DNA from: Celoporthe dispersa
Taxonomy: Eukaryota; Ascomycota; Sordariomycetes; Diaporthales; Cryphonectriaceae
NCBI GenBank assembly: GCA_016584495.1
Contig: WAID01000002.1
Span: forward strand, 682,001-746,000
DNA length: 64,000 bases
Direction: 5' to 3'
The position numbers and the translations under genes are program-made. Under the pieces are notes generated by a model. The model did not search any database, had not been told where the DNA came from, and saw only the letters and a list, made by a program, of their open reading frames with translations. Below, one piece after another: positions 23,792-33,590 of the stretch (within the stretch, counting starts at the first letter, position 1; every line of letters starts with the position of its first letter).

Positions 23792-24025
23792 CACACTGCA
23801 CTTCATGGCATCCCAAGTCTCCGTGCGCGGCCTCGAGTCTGTCCTTGCCCGCGGGCGGTCGCAGAAGAACCAGTAGTACAGGCTCGCGACGACGGCGAGG
23901 CTGACGATCAGGGCGATTCCGACACCGATGCCGACGCTGGCACCGAGGCTGGGCGGTGATAGTGTTGAACTTGGACTGCTGCCGGATCGCTTCAAGGACA
24001 CAGGCTGTCTGGCCAAGGGCGCCAT
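22345..24025 (-). CDS. Single-pass membrane protein with long Ser/Pro-rich cytoplasmic region, function unknown
   Basis: No family recognised. The start is MAPLARQPVSLKRSG, the first ATG in this frame; the frame is open upstream to 24292 but lacks ATG. Residues about 28-55 form one hydrophobic helix (SLGASVGIGVGIALIVSLAVV...), followed by FFCDRPRAR, so the long basic and Pro/Ser-rich part should be cytoplasmic. A poly-Ala run comes from an AGC/GCT repeat (about 23762-23791). The C-terminus is ordered and charged (VEEEARIQAQIIKNLSMIG...IPQFSDKRYSWEN). Two breaks, each a missing C on the coding strand, are inferred at the plus-strand G runs 23460-23464 and 23277-23280. Between them a third frame carries YTSSAGRSERDISF...SIPHYRPEG...INKLVLEMPPSP. 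With both restored the frame is about 560 residues and uninterrupted. Confidence 0.75.
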
Positions 24026-27000
24026 AGAAGTGCTCCCGGAGGGCCAGACTCTGATATTAGAATCGACAGTCCCCCGCCGGGCCTGTATCCACCGACTGGA
24101 AAAACGGTTGTCCCTCGAAACACCTAGACGAAATTGCCATGCCCCGACCAGAAGATCCCGGGAGTGGTCTCTGTCCGTGTGCTGTCGCTCGCTCGGTGGG
24201 CCACGTCGTGTGCTGCAGATGCACCTCCGCCTCAGCGAGGCTGAGCTGGAGTGGAAAGAGAGGGGTTGGGCGCTGAGTGATCCGCGCAGCAAGTGCTACG
24301 ACCCGAATGATTATCTGGCGGTCTGCGTCTTGTTTTTCTCTTGTTTCTCCCTCGCACACACACACACTCTCTCTCTCTCTCTTTTTGGGGTCTCTTCTTC
24401 TTTGTTTTTTCTCTCTCCCAGCTCCCCCACCGATCTCTTGTTGACAATTAAGGTGAGATGGGGGGAGGAAACAGGAAAGGAAAGGAAAAGACGAGAAAAA
24501 GAGATCACAGCACAAGAAGACTGACGGCGCGAAAGCGTGAGAAGGTGCAGGGAGAGAAAGGGCAGGTGGGATTTATGAAATTGTGACAGGGGGGGGGATA
24601 AGACACACAGCCGGGGGAAGGCACCACCTCCCCCAGCTGCCACTGCAGGAAGGATTCCCTCACCTGCTAGCCTGAACGAGCGATGACACCCAAGCCCAAT
24701 CGGCTGGGTCTCAGTGCAACCTCGGGGGCACTGCAAACACACATCACAATGCTGCAAGGGCGGTTCTGGCGGTCCCGAGCTCTGAGCCCGCCCTGGCTGC
24801 AGGTCTTTCCAATGCCTGCTCATGGAAATCTCCGTCTCCTGCCCACCGAGCGCACTACTGCGTATGGCAGACACACGCGCCCGCCCACCCACACCCACCC
24901 ACACCCGACCCGCGCTGATCGAGACTACGCACTGCCAAGACGTGGAACGAGGCTGTCACGAGGGAGGGTGAGGTGGAATTATGGTAATGGTGGTGGTGGT
25001 GGTACAAGGAGGTAATCAAATCTCTACTGACCAGGGTTGTCGATAGTGTCCTGATGATTTATTATGGAGAGCGCCGACAGCCTGGCGAGGCTGCTTCTTG
25101 TTTCGCCTATCGATCGATCCCTTCTCTCAACAGGTCATAATGATGATCTACCTCGTATGCGCACGTCATCCGACATACACACTGGATACCGGACCACATG
25201 ATTCCATCCCGCGTGAGAGACGGAGAGACATGACAGAGGAGGGAGAGATGAGACGTGGGTGCGAAGGAAGATAAGGTGTAATTAAGAGGTAAGCTTGGGT
25301 GGACCCCCGGACACACACACACACACATAATGGTACATTGTGCTGCTGCTGCGTACCTGGTCATCGCGTCTCCCTCCCTTCCCACTTTGTTGTGGCGCTG
25401 ACTCTTGTCTCTCTTTGTTGTCTGCTGCACGACATTGTCAAGAGGAACACCGACTTTCCCGATTCAACCTGTCGCAATCTCCATAGGTGATTTCCAACCC
25501 ACGGTGCTTAAAGATATCTACCGCTGCTGTCACGCCAAGATCGATCATCGCCTGCAGGCTTTCTGACCAAATGGCACTCTTACCCCTCCCTCTGGAGAAG
25601 AAAAAGAGAGAGAAAAGAAGAAGAAAAGGTGGACCCTCCTGGATTGCTGCCCGTCTGATCATCTCTCAGCCTAGTAATATGATCATGTCAAGTCAGGGCG
25701 CACCTCGTTCCGAGCCTTACAGTGTCTCTGGTCATTGTTGTTGTTGGTGGTGGTAGACCAATGTCGCTCGCCAAGCATCCTCTTATCACGACAACAGTCA
25801 CTGACGTGGTTTGAAACTGCATGAACGTCCCTAATTTGCGCCAGAAGCCGACAGAAAGTGGTGTGCAGACCAGCCAGGGGCAATCGAGAGCCTATGCAAC
25901 GCCCGCAGCAGCTCCCCCTCCCCCCTCCTCTCTCTCTCTCACACACACACACGCACCTCTACACACACACCTCCAAGAGGGATCAAGAAGACTAGCAGCC
26001 ATCCCGCACTACTTTTTCGCTGGGAAGGATCTGAATCCCTACGAGGCCACGAGCGCGCTGCCAACGTTGCGCTGGCCCTCGCCCTCCCTCCCCCTCTCTG
26101 TCTCCAAAAGGGGTCTCAAGGGGGCCTGTTCTCAGGGCGGCCGAGCCCGGCAGTCACAAATCCTTAGACACGAGTGTGCCCTGCGGCGAGGACCATTGGA
26201 TCGAACGCCAACAATCATTGCTGACGCGCAGGGCAGAGGACGCGCAGGAGCTCTGTCGGCAGCTTCTTCTTCTTCTCTATTGGCTGCATAAAGAGAGGGT
26301 GGGAGATGTTCCCAATCCAATGCGACGCTGACGGGCAAAATTTCCGCTCTGGCTGCCTCTATGGCCCGGTGGGTGATTGTTATCCTTCTAGAAGAAAACC
26401 TTGGAACTTCCTGAACCGGCTCCGTGGTTGCGTGGGATGAGACGCCATGCCCACCCTTTGTGGCTCTTCCACGTGGTCGTGTCCTTCCCACACACACACA
26501 CACACATCATGCAGGTCGAGCCACGGTTGGGAGTTCGGACTCCCCGGGATCGCCAGAGGGCCACACAATCTCCACGATGGCTCTGACTGAAAAAGAGGGT
26601 TGGCCGTCAGCAAGCCCCAGAGCGTTTGCCTCCAGGTCCTGCTGTCCTGGTGCTTACTGTGATACGTGCCAGGTGTGTGCGCGTGCGCGTGCGCCAAGGT
26701 TCGCGCTGCAGTGATGTCACATACATGCTGTACAGCTTGACAGGGCGGCAGTGCTCTCTGCCGGGCCATTACATCTTGCATGCGAGAGATGGGGAAAGCT
26801 GACCCTCTCGTGTGGAATATCGGGGACTGATGCATGTTTCGGAACCTGCATGAGCCGCCCAACCGCCGTCGACGGTGTGTGTTTGTGCGAGGCTAGCAAC
26901 TTACCATGTGTAGATATAGGTACGGGCCCGAGAGCGGCGGTACCGAGTCGCCTCTTCCCTTCTTCTCCTCAATCAGGGAAGCGAAACAATCACCATCTGT

Positions 27001-27660
27001 GGGCCTCGTGCGCTTCAGACGTCCTGCAGTGTGGACTCAAAAACCTGCAAGGCTTTGCACTTTGTCGTCCGTGACAGGAAGGGTGCAAGCAGAAGCAGCG
27101 GCGTGCTTCCCAAGGCACGAAAAGGCGCCCTGCCCCGATCCATGACAGCTCAAGCATGGGGCCGAGGACGGTGACTTTTGGTTCCGGCTAGGCGGCCTGC
27201 TGCTGCTGAACCTCCCTCTCATAGAAGCTCACGCGCCACGTGGAGCTAAGCAGCCTAAGCTGTGCAGGCATCCTCATTCTCACTCGCAGCTGACAGCTTG
27301 GTCGAGGAACCTCGATACACGCGCTAAACTGGGAACGGGCAAAAGAGGTCCCTTGGGTAAGGAGACCTGTAGGACAAGCAAATCAACCCAACATTTCCTC
27401 TTTGTCATAGATTGGGCTTCAAGAAAGACGGGCTGGTATACTACACGTTGGAATAGCCACTCGAGGCCGAGAACTAGGCTCTCCAGTATAACGGCGGCGT
27501 GCCTCTCCCCGTAGGGCATCAACACTGGAGGTCTATCCAAAGTGGGAAGCAGTGTCACCAACACATGGCATGTCAATCCGTCCATGTGGGCCGTCAAGAA
27601 ATGCTGCTCTCAGCCCAGACCGGAGGCAGCCTGAAGTTTCCAAAAGCTCATTAAGCTTCG

Positions 27661-27718
<58 letters not shown>

Positions 27719-28467
27719 TAAGGCTTAGTAGGCTCGTAACGAGTGGGACAAGTGACCGCCCTGCCGTGTGAAGCAAATTGCCCTATGTCCAGATACACAT
27801 GTGACATGACGGCGGGCGAATCTCCTCATCACGCTGCCGCCAGCAGCACAACTCGTCAGTAACTGCCGAGCCAAGGCTTGAACACAGGCGGACTAGCCAG
27901 GTCAAAGGTTGTACAGGGTGCGTGCGGGCACCTCGTTAGTCCTCACGTGCGAACCTGCCCTTTCGTCGATGGCTTCCATGTTTGCAGCTCATCCAAGTTT
28001 GATCATCGCGGGGCAACTTACTGGAGAGCTATTGCGGACAGAATCTGTGATCTGTCCGTGAGCGCACTCTGGAGAGAGAGAGAGAGAGCCTTCGAATGAG
28101 AGCCGTGGTCCCTATTCACCTGGGAGCCCGTCACAATCATGAGTGATGGTGACATCCCTTCAAGTGTTTGTCTGCATCGCCCACTGCACTCTGATCATAA
28201 GACTCTACTGACTTGTAGAACACGACCGTGGCTGGCGGTGAGAGCACCTTCAATTCGTGCTTGCTGCCAAAGAATCTATAAAAGTGCACAGCCTGAGCAT
28301 ATTTTGATTATCTCATGTCCTCCCGTCTTGTTCCATAAAACCCTCATCAGTGATACCTCTAGAACCCACGAACCTTATGAAGGTTTTCCTCAAGTTTAAC
28401 AAGAACATCGAAACGTACACACACATATATACACACACACACACAGATCAAGGACACAGGGCACAAT
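24026..28467. other. Gene-poor 4.4-kb sector rich in microsatellites
   Basis: I find no supported gene. It carries many simple repeats: CT runs (24367-24383), CCCA/CACCCA units (24885-24908), (CA)n (25309-25327, 25941-25971, 26490-26507), a long TC run ending in CG repeats (27664-27718), GA (28071-28088) and an AC/AT compound (28418-28445). The minus-strand part next to 24025 is the promoter of the membrane-protein gene. Long open frames here are compositional. Confidence 0.55.
27664..27718. repeat. (TC)22 followed by (CG)6 compound microsatellite
   Basis: An uninterrupted TC dinucleotide run (27664-27707) passes directly into alternating CG (27707-27718). It is homopurine/homopyrimidine DNA adjoining alternating CG, a combination able to form triplex and left-handed structures. 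It is intergenic. Confidence 0.95.
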
Positions 28468-29311
28468 ATGGAAGTCGATGACATACCCGGACAGGAACGA
28501 TCTCGGTCGCCCGGTTCTAGCTCAGATGACGGGCTTGATGACTACCCACAGAGTCTGAACTATCTCGGAATCATGGCAAGCGTTGGTTGTCGAGAAATAC
28601 CCCTGGGTCTGAAACGCCTCTCGTTATTCGGCTCACTTCAGCCCTTTGAAGCCTCTGAGTCGGCCTCGGTCGGAAAGTCCAGGATGCGCGGCGAAGATGT
28701 GCTCAACCTCCGTTGGCAGCTTGACCCGGACTATGTCTGGAGTATCACCGCCGGGGACCTTGCTATAGCTAAGGCCATGGGCCTCGAGGTGTGCAAGGTC
28801 TTGCGCTTCAGAACGGTCACTCTGGCTGTCTCTTTGAGCTCGCGCGGATTTCAGTTAAGTGTCTCATCCTCCGCTTCCGCACCCCCAACCCCCCAGCCTC
28901 CTCTCGGGGGACGCTGGTGATGTGCATGTGTGGCCAGGGCGCTGAGCTAACCGGGTCGCTGTCTGGGCTGGCAGGCTGGCAAAGACTGATCTCGCAGAGA
29001 TTCTGGACCGCGTTATGACTTCACAGTACCTCCGGAGTAGCAGATTCAGGTGGCTTGAGCCATGCAACGGAACGATTATCAACCATTCTTGGATCCACGA
29101 AGATGGACAGACTACCTCCACACGACCAATCGTCATCAGATGGCACCTGTTGATGGTTCCCGAGCATGTATGGTGGTCGGACATCCACAGACTAGAAGCT
29201 GAGGCCGATCTGGACCGCCCGCGGGCTTCTCGCTCGGGAGAGTCTGTAAGCAAAGAGGAGTCTTCTTCGGGAATCTCACCGGGCTCTAGAGATGCCAAAG
29301 AGGCTCTGTAA
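28468..29311 (+). CDS. Unknown protein, tandem paralogue 1
   Basis: No known family recognised. Two exons (28468-28853, 28975-29311) give 240 residues, soluble and without signal or membrane segment. The N-terminus is acidic/Ser-rich (MEVDDIPGQERSRSPGSSSDD). The core has a W-rich pattern: LRWQLDPDYVWSITAGDLAIA, then FRTVTLAVSL, intron, then TDLAEILDRVM, FRWLEPCNGTIINHSWIHEDG. The downstream gene (29977-30785) has the same blocks in the same order, a phase-2 intron at the matching place (both join ..CA to G-CTG), and a second exon of exactly the same length (337 nt). The donor GTTAAG is weak but supported by the paralogue. The C-terminus is Ser/Glu-rich and probably disordered. Confidence 0.72.
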
Positions 29312-29976
29312 GAGCACCTGAGGCAGTGATGCAGGGTAGTGTCAATATAATCTCTAGCTGAGGCGATGAGTGCTCCTGTGCAAGGAAAGAAGAGAAGTGA
29401 GAAGACCAAGACAAATAAATATAAGGCTACCAAAGAAAGGGGCCAGGGAAGAGTACGAGGGGTACCTCGAGAAGGCCTCAACATGTAGCTCTCACAGTCA
29501 GATACCAGAGTTCCCTTGGCCCGACTGATGGAGAAGCAAAGGTGGTTGTGTTTCTCTTTGACAGGTGTATTCCCTGTGTTCACTCCTACAGAAGAGCATA
29601 GAGATGGTTCTTTAGTGGCAATAAGGTAAGTTCATGATGGTTGCAACCAACACTATGACAATGGGACTGATAATTCTGTAATGTGACTGGTCTGGTAGAC
29701 ACACCAGGTGCTACCTTAGCCATTGTTTATGATGCCATCGATATTCACACAGCAGAGTTGTCGCTTCCACAGCCCAACATTCACATGCAAGCTAGACTAA
29801 TGTTGGGGCAGGTGCTAGGGGCACTCCTAGAACCAGTCAACACGACCGCAGACTTGACATCTTTCACACCTTGTCCTTTGTATCTCCCATCCTACACGTT
29901 GCCAAACCGGAAACAAACATCACCTCAGTTGCCTGGGTCTGCCTTGAAGGAGGCCTGACCCATCCCCCAGGGCATC
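29312..29976. other. Spacer between the tandem paralogues
   Basis: This 665-nt stretch presumably holds the 3' end of the first copy and the promoter of the second. I saw no third copy or repeat. Confidence 0.5.
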
Positions 29977-30785
29977 ATGAGCCATTACCACCCCAGAAAG
30001 ACCTCCCTGAAGCCATGCATCATTGGGCAGAAAGAGCTCGTTCACCTTGCCGACTGGAAAGAAGAGAGGGATCTGGGAGGCACCTGTCTCTGCGACTTCA
30101 CCACGATAAGAGAGAAGGACTACCTCTATTCCAGAACTGCCTACCATGCCTGGCTGGGCATATCCTACCTCGACCTGGCCAACCTCAAGTGGTACCTCGA
30201 TAGGAGGGAGAGGCCAGGATACTGGACCATCACCACCGATCATCTAGCGGAGGCCGAGCTCAGCTGTGACCAGGACCATCCAGATCCTTGGTTCCCGGTG
30301 ATGCGTTTTGGAACCGTGACTCTGTCGGTCTACTCTGAGGAGAACGAAGATATTCAGTGCGTCCGGCGCTCCCTCCCCTCCCGCTCCTTTCTCGAACGAG
30401 CCAGAATTGATACTGGTTGGGCGGAAACTGACGGACATTCCGAGATAGGCTGTCAACAAGCGATGTTTTCAAGATACTGGACCGTGTCATGGAGTCAGCG
30501 GACCGTTACAGGAGACACGGCAACTTCTGGGTCGAGCCATGCAGGGGCGACATGATAACGCGTGGCTGGGTACGCGACGACGGAGCACTCCACGCTCTAT
30601 CGCGAACCGAAGCGCAGTGTATCGAGTGGTCAGTCACACCGACGGAGGAAATCCCCGAATACAGGCTGGAGGACCTGGGAGTCCCAGGAGATTTTCCTCT
30701 ATTCGCGAGCGCCGCAAAGGGGTCTGAGAACTCAAACGAGACACCCGTGGAGGAACCGGAGCAGCACGACAGCAGGAAGCCCTAG
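29977..30785 (+). CDS. Unknown protein, tandem paralogue 2
   Basis: Diverged duplicate of the preceding gene. Exons 29977-30356 and 30449-30785 (337 nt) give 238 residues. Shared blocks are YLDLANLKWYLDRR...YWTITTDHLAEAEL, FGTVTLSVYS, then after the intron SDVFKILDRVMESADRYRRHGNFWVEPCRGDMITRGWVRDDG. The intron (92 nt, GTGCGT...GATAG) joins ATT-CA to G-CTG, the same phase and position as in paralogue 1. The N-terminus differs wholly (MSHYHPRKTSLKPCIIG against an acidic Ser-rich start), so one copy may have a replaced or mispredicted first part. The intact frames of both copies suggest selection on protein; function unknown. Confidence 0.72.
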
Positions 30786-32117
30786 GAGCCTTCTGACGCT
30801 ACATACAATGATGACTTTGCCTTTTGGTAGGCTGGGTGTTGGGGGAGGTGGAGGATGCTCGTAAGGGCTTCATGGGGACGAAAAATCAGCATTCCACTCA
30901 GATACACTATGCCTCGATTATAAAGGAAAGATGTTTCTCTAATCCGAAAATGCGTGTTCAAGATCTACCGGTCTGCGTCCTCGCACGCTCATTAGTCGTG
31001 GCTGGACATTGGGTATGCGTCGTGACTTGGGGCATGGCAGCCTGGTGTAAGCACACACCATTCACACGCAGACAGGGCCACCGCTACTCAGCCTTGCTTC
31101 TTTTACAACGCCTGAATAACATATATAACTTACCAGAGATACAGTTTGGCCAGCGTGTCGTAATTGTCAGGAGGCAAAGAAGACCAGAGTTGCGAAATGA
31201 CAAAACCAACCAGACCTCCCCAGCTCTCATGTGAGGCTGGTAGACTATAGTTGATATCATCCGCGCCGTAACGCCAATTTGTCTAATTACCCTGATGCGA
31301 ATGCCACCTCCGAAGCCTCTCAAAAGAAAATCCTCCGATTCGGCCCACGGCATGCAAAAGCCATTCAGACACCCCATAAAAGCAGCCAATGTTTCGTGGG
31401 ATCGAGCGGAACGAGCGGTGGTGGGTTGAAACCGGGTTCGTCTGATTTCTGATGGGCTGTCCGTCTGGGACAAACACATAGGACGACGGAGGCCCTCACC
31501 GCAGCGGGTTACGTGACGAGATCCGATAGGCTTCTCAGGTATATTAGGCCGGGCCGCCCCCTCAGGGCTAACTCAGCTGCAAGGTGATGGGTTGGCGGCG
31601 GAAAGGATTGCAGCCACCTTTTTGGGACTAACGGGCTGCAGGCCTCGAGGGCCTCGTCCGCGCTGCCTATTTAGCGGGCCTTGAGGACCGTGGGACCTGG
31701 GGCATTTTTGAGTCCGATCTTCCCGGCTGGGAGGGGGAGGGCTGGACGGGTGCGACGAGCCGTGCTCAGCGATTGGCTCGTCGTCACCGAACGGGACGCA
31801 TGGTGATCGTCGGATGGATCGCAGAGGTTGTGGTTGTCATGCGGAAGGGAAGAGAGAGAGGGGGGACGGGGAAAAAAAGAGAGAGAGAGCAAGCACACTG
31901 ACGCATATACATATGTCCTGCGAGATCTTCCTAGGATCTAGAAGAAGGAATCTGTTCAAAGATGGGTTGAGCATATATCGTTCAGCTCGCCTACCTGTCC
32001 TTTTTTTTCCTTTCCCTTTTTTTTCTCTTTTCTTTCTCTCTCCCTGTTCACACCCTCGCCCAGGGTGGATCTGTACACACACCTACAGAGCGACCAAAGG
32101 CAAGCAGCCAGCCAGCC
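30786..32117. other. Intergenic region upstream of the esterase gene
   Basis: No gene recognised. It has GC-rich DNA near 31500-31760 and a pyrimidine-rich leader (about 32000-32043) just before the esterase start. Confidence 0.5.
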
Positions 32118-33355
32118 ATGTGCAGCCACACGCGTCCGAGGCGGGCGACCGCGCGGGAGCTGCTCTCCCTGCTCAGCGCCCTGCCCCTCCTCGCCTGCGC
32201 CGTGCTCGCCTTCTTCCTGACCAGCAGCTTGTCCCAGTGGAGGGACGGGACCCTGCTGGGCCGCAAGTCGCTGAGGCGGAACGCCATGGCGAGCTTCGGG
32301 ACGGTCGTCGGCGCCCTGAAGCCAGGGCAGCTCCGGACCTTGTTCTCCAGGACCACGGGCCAGGCTGTCGTTGACTACTGCGCCGCCAAGGGCCTCGCCC
32401 ACCAGTCCGTCCTGGTGAAGACTGGCGGTGGCGGCGGCGATGGCATACCCCCTGCGACGCTGCACTTCATCGACTGTGAGCTGCAGCAGGAGGGCCGCAT
32501 CCTGTTGTATTTCCAGTACGTCTTATCTGTCCCTCCCCCAGGCTGCAGAGGTGCAGCTCGTGCTGAACGCGGCCATGTCTAAACCCGACCAACAGCGGCG
32601 GGGGGTTTCTCGTGCCGCTGCAGTCTCCCGCCTTTGCCATCCAGCTGGCACGCACGGCGGGCGCCTCGCCTGTCCTCCTTGAATACACCCTCGCGCCCGA
32701 CTGTGTGTATCCCGGCCAGCTCGCCCAGTCCGTGGCCGCGCTGCGGCTGCTCCTGCAGCACCGCCACCCCTCGGAGATCATCATCGGCGGCGAGTCAGCC
32801 GGCGGGAACCTGGTCCTGGCCGTCCTGGCGCACATGCAGCAGCCCAAGCCAGGGATCGCGCCGCTGGTGCTGTCGTCGTCGTCGTCGTCGTCACCCGCGG
32901 CAGGATTCCGAGGCGCCCTCGCCATCTCGCCGCGCACGGCGAACGAGGGGACCGCAGAGAGCTTTCGTTACAACGCCGGCAAGGACTTCATGAACAAGAC
33001 CAGCCTCGGTGCGATCACGGCGGCCTGGAAACCTGCGAGGGATGTCTGGGCCGCCCCGGTGTTGGCGGCGGAGGGGTTTTGGGATCATCTCAAGGCGGAG
33101 AGGCTACTCTTGATTGTCGGTGGCGATGAGGTGTACCGGAGCGATGTCTGCCGCGTGGCCAAGGTGATGGGGGCTGTGGATGTGGGAGTCAGGGGGAGCA
33201 AGCTGGTATCGGAGCTCGAGAAGGGATCGGATCCGGCGTTGCAGTTGATCGTCTGCCCGGGAGAGATACACTGCCAGGCCAGCTTGGATACGGGCCTCGG
33301 CATTGTGGACGGGCACATGATCTCGTCAGTGTCTCAGTGGCTGGCAGAATTTTAA
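32118..33355 (+). CDS. Membrane-anchored alpha/beta-hydrolase (HSL-type esterase/lipase)
   Basis: This is a serine hydrolase of the hormone-sensitive-lipase (alpha/beta hydrolase fold-3) family. Exons 32118-32515 and 32596-33355 give 385 residues. Residues about 14-37 (LLSLLSALPLLACAVLAFFLTSS) form an N-terminal signal-anchor. The oxyanion-hole motif HGGGF (133-137) is made across the intron: CA joins C-GGC-GGG-GGG-TTT. The nucleophile elbow is GESAGG (Ser200). Likely acid and base are Asp310 (VGGDEVYR) and His358 (PGEIHCQ). A Ser run at 226-232 comes from a TCG repeat (32874-32893). No frame damage. It ends 235 nt from the stop of the converging F-box gene. Substrate cannot be told from sequence; similar fungal enzymes act on steryl esters or small acyl esters. 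Confidence 0.9.
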
Positions 33356-33590
33356 TGCCAGGTAGATGTTCAGTGGTTTAGAAATCATCAAATTGTTTAT
33401 TGTACGTCAATAAGTGGCTGATTATATTGAGGGCGCCAACGTCTGAGCGTAGCCGGCTGACCCATCAGTCCAGACCACAGTTCAAAACAAAAGAAAGAGA
33501 CGCAGATAACACACGAGCAAACTCCTGGCCTCCTCCTCGATTGTCTCCCGCAGGAGAGGCACCTGTGTCAAGACCAATGTGTCCTCCTTC

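Noticed and set aside
27664..27718. Possible CRISPR-like or satellite array
   Set aside because: It is a plain dinucleotide microsatellite without spacers; CRISPR arrays are not expected in fungal nuclear DNA.
29683..29958. 91-codon frame between the tandem paralogues as a third copy
   Set aside because: It has none of the shared W-rich or ILDRVM blocks.
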